From the NCBI GenBank assembly GCA_002348315.1, contig DEAW01000010.1:1-6634 (forward strand): a stretch of DNA of 6,634 nt, in the 5' to 3' direction. This document shows positions 6,069 through 6,634 of this stretch, one piece after another (the first letter of the stretch is position 1; every line of letters begins with the position of its first letter). A model generated the notes under the pieces. It searched no databases. It saw only the letters and a program-made list of their open reading frames with translations, and was not told the DNA's origin. The stretch comes from Planctomycetaceae bacterium UBA2972. Its GTDB lineage: Bacteria > Planctomycetota > Planctomycetia > Pirellulales > Pirellulaceae. Position numbers and translations under genes: made by a program.

Positions 6069-6093
6069 CCAACCAATGGACGATTGATTTTGG
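6069..6093 (+). promoter_or_regulatory. Small hairpin just upstream of the dnaX start
   Basis: CCAA (6069-6072) can pair with TTGG (6090-6093), and CAAT (6074-6077) with ATTG (6083-6086), around a 5-nt loop. It ends 5 nt before ATG 6099 and covers the only purine-rich bases (GGA, 6092-6094) that could bind 16S rRNA. There is no U-tract after it, so it is a poor terminator. It may mark the ffs 3' end or dampen dnaX translation, or be chance. Confidence 0.2.
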
Positions 6094-6098
6094 ACGTA

Positions 6099-6634
6099 AT
6101 GATGGATCAGGATGATTCCAGCCAGGAGCCGCTAGTCGCAACGACGTCTGCTGACGACCGCTATGTCGTTGTCGCTCGACGTTATCGTCCTCAGTCATTT
6201 GATGAGTTGGTCGGGCAACAGCATGTCCGTAAAGCGCTCGCCAACGCCATTGAATCAAATCGAGTTGGGCACGCATATCTCTTTGCCGGCCCACGCGGAA
6301 CAGGCAAGACGACCACTGCTCGGATCTTTGCCAAAGCATTGAATTGTCAAAGTGGTCCGACCATTGAACCCTGTAAACAATGTGATATTTGTCAGGCGAT
6401 TGCCGAAGGGTTGGATGTCGATGTTATTGAGATTGACGGAGCCAGTAACAACAGCGTCGAAAACGTCCGCTCTTTGCGTGAAAACTGCACGGTCCGGCCC
6501 AGTCGCAGCCGTTTTAAAGTTTATATCATTGACGAAGTACATATGCTCTCCAGGGCAGCCTTCAATGCACTTTTGAAGACGCTTGAAGAACCTCCGGAAC
6601 ATGTGAAATTCATGTTCTGTACGACCGATCCTGA
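6099..6634 (+). CDS. dnaX: DNA polymerase III gamma/tau subunit, N-terminal part (3' end outside window)
   Basis: The first 178 codons of the clamp-loader ATPase DnaX are present, then the window ends. The protein forms the motor of the clamp loader, which opens and loads the beta sliding clamp at replication forks. After a 20-residue acidic leader comes the classic start RYVVVARRYRPQSFDELVGQ (21-40). Then follow Walker A GPRGTGKT (64-71), a zinc-binding cysteine set C83, C92, C95, C98 with the family's 8-2-2 spacing, Walker B with DEVHML (145-150), and ALLKTLEEPPEHVKF (157-171). ATG 6099 is followed at once by a second in-frame ATG (6102), and either may be used. No convincing Shine-Dalgarno sequence is seen. 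It follows ffs directly. In many genomes ybaB/ebfC and recR come next, which would lie beyond the right edge. Confidence 0.95.
   Translation, partial: MMDQDDSSQEPLVATTSADDRYVVVARRYRPQSFDELVGQQHVRKALANAIESNRVGHAYLFAGPRGTGKTTTARIFAKALNCQSGPTIEPCKQCDICQAIAEGLDVDVIEIDGASNNSVENVRSLRENCTVRPSRSRFKVYIIDEVHMLSRAAFNALLKTLEEPPEHVKFMFCTTDP

Noticed and set aside
6255..6602. 115-residue open frame on the minus strand
   Set aside because: It is antisense to dnaX, whose Walker and zinc motifs are unmistakable.
1..6634. CRISPR array, insertion sequence, toxin-antitoxin or phage genes
   Set aside because: No regularly spaced repeats, terminal inverted repeats, transposase or integrase motifs, or small paired toxin-like genes were seen.

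Overview
The window looks like chromosomal DNA from a bacterium, most probably a planctomycete. This is inferred from gene content and not from any marker gene. A bacterial methenyl-tetrahydromethanopterin cyclohydrolase (Mch) is found mainly in methylotrophic Proteobacteria, Planctomycetes and a few other lineages. OleC-type beta-lactone synthetases and GYF_2-domain membrane proteins are also common in planctomycetes.

Layout. Bases 1-1268 (minus) hold the 5' part of a gene for a membrane-anchored GYF_2-domain protein, cut by the left edge. A 117-bp gap follows, with a candidate promoter for that gene. Bases 1386-4983 (minus) hold a compact three-gene unit transcribed in the order mch, an ATP-grasp (RimK-like) ligase, then an OleC-like AMP-dependent ligase. 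The first two are 50 bp apart and the last two overlap by 4 bp (ATGA). Bases 4984-5333 are a divergent intergenic region with two inverted repeats. Bases 5334-5825 (plus) encode a DinB_2-like four-helix-bundle protein. Bases 5826-6098 contain the signal recognition particle RNA gene (ffs) behind a plausible promoter. dnaX starts at 6099 (plus) and runs off the right edge.

How the genes work together. Mch converts methenyl-H4MPT to formyl-H4MPT in the H4MPT-linked one-carbon oxidation route. ATP-grasp glutamate ligases are recurrent partners of these genes and are usually thought to act in making the C1 cofactors. The coupled OleC-like gene is the unexpected member: its family activates a beta-hydroxy acid with ATP to form a beta-lactone during long-chain olefin synthesis. 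The ffs-dnaX pair is a housekeeping arrangement also seen in other bacteria such as Bacillus. The SRP RNA here is predicted to have an unusually long closing helix and a non-GNRA apical loop.

I found no mobile element, CRISPR array, tRNA, rRNA or defence system. The most notable points are the linkage of mch, ATP-grasp ligase and oleC, the shape of the SRP RNA, and the dyad upstream of mch.
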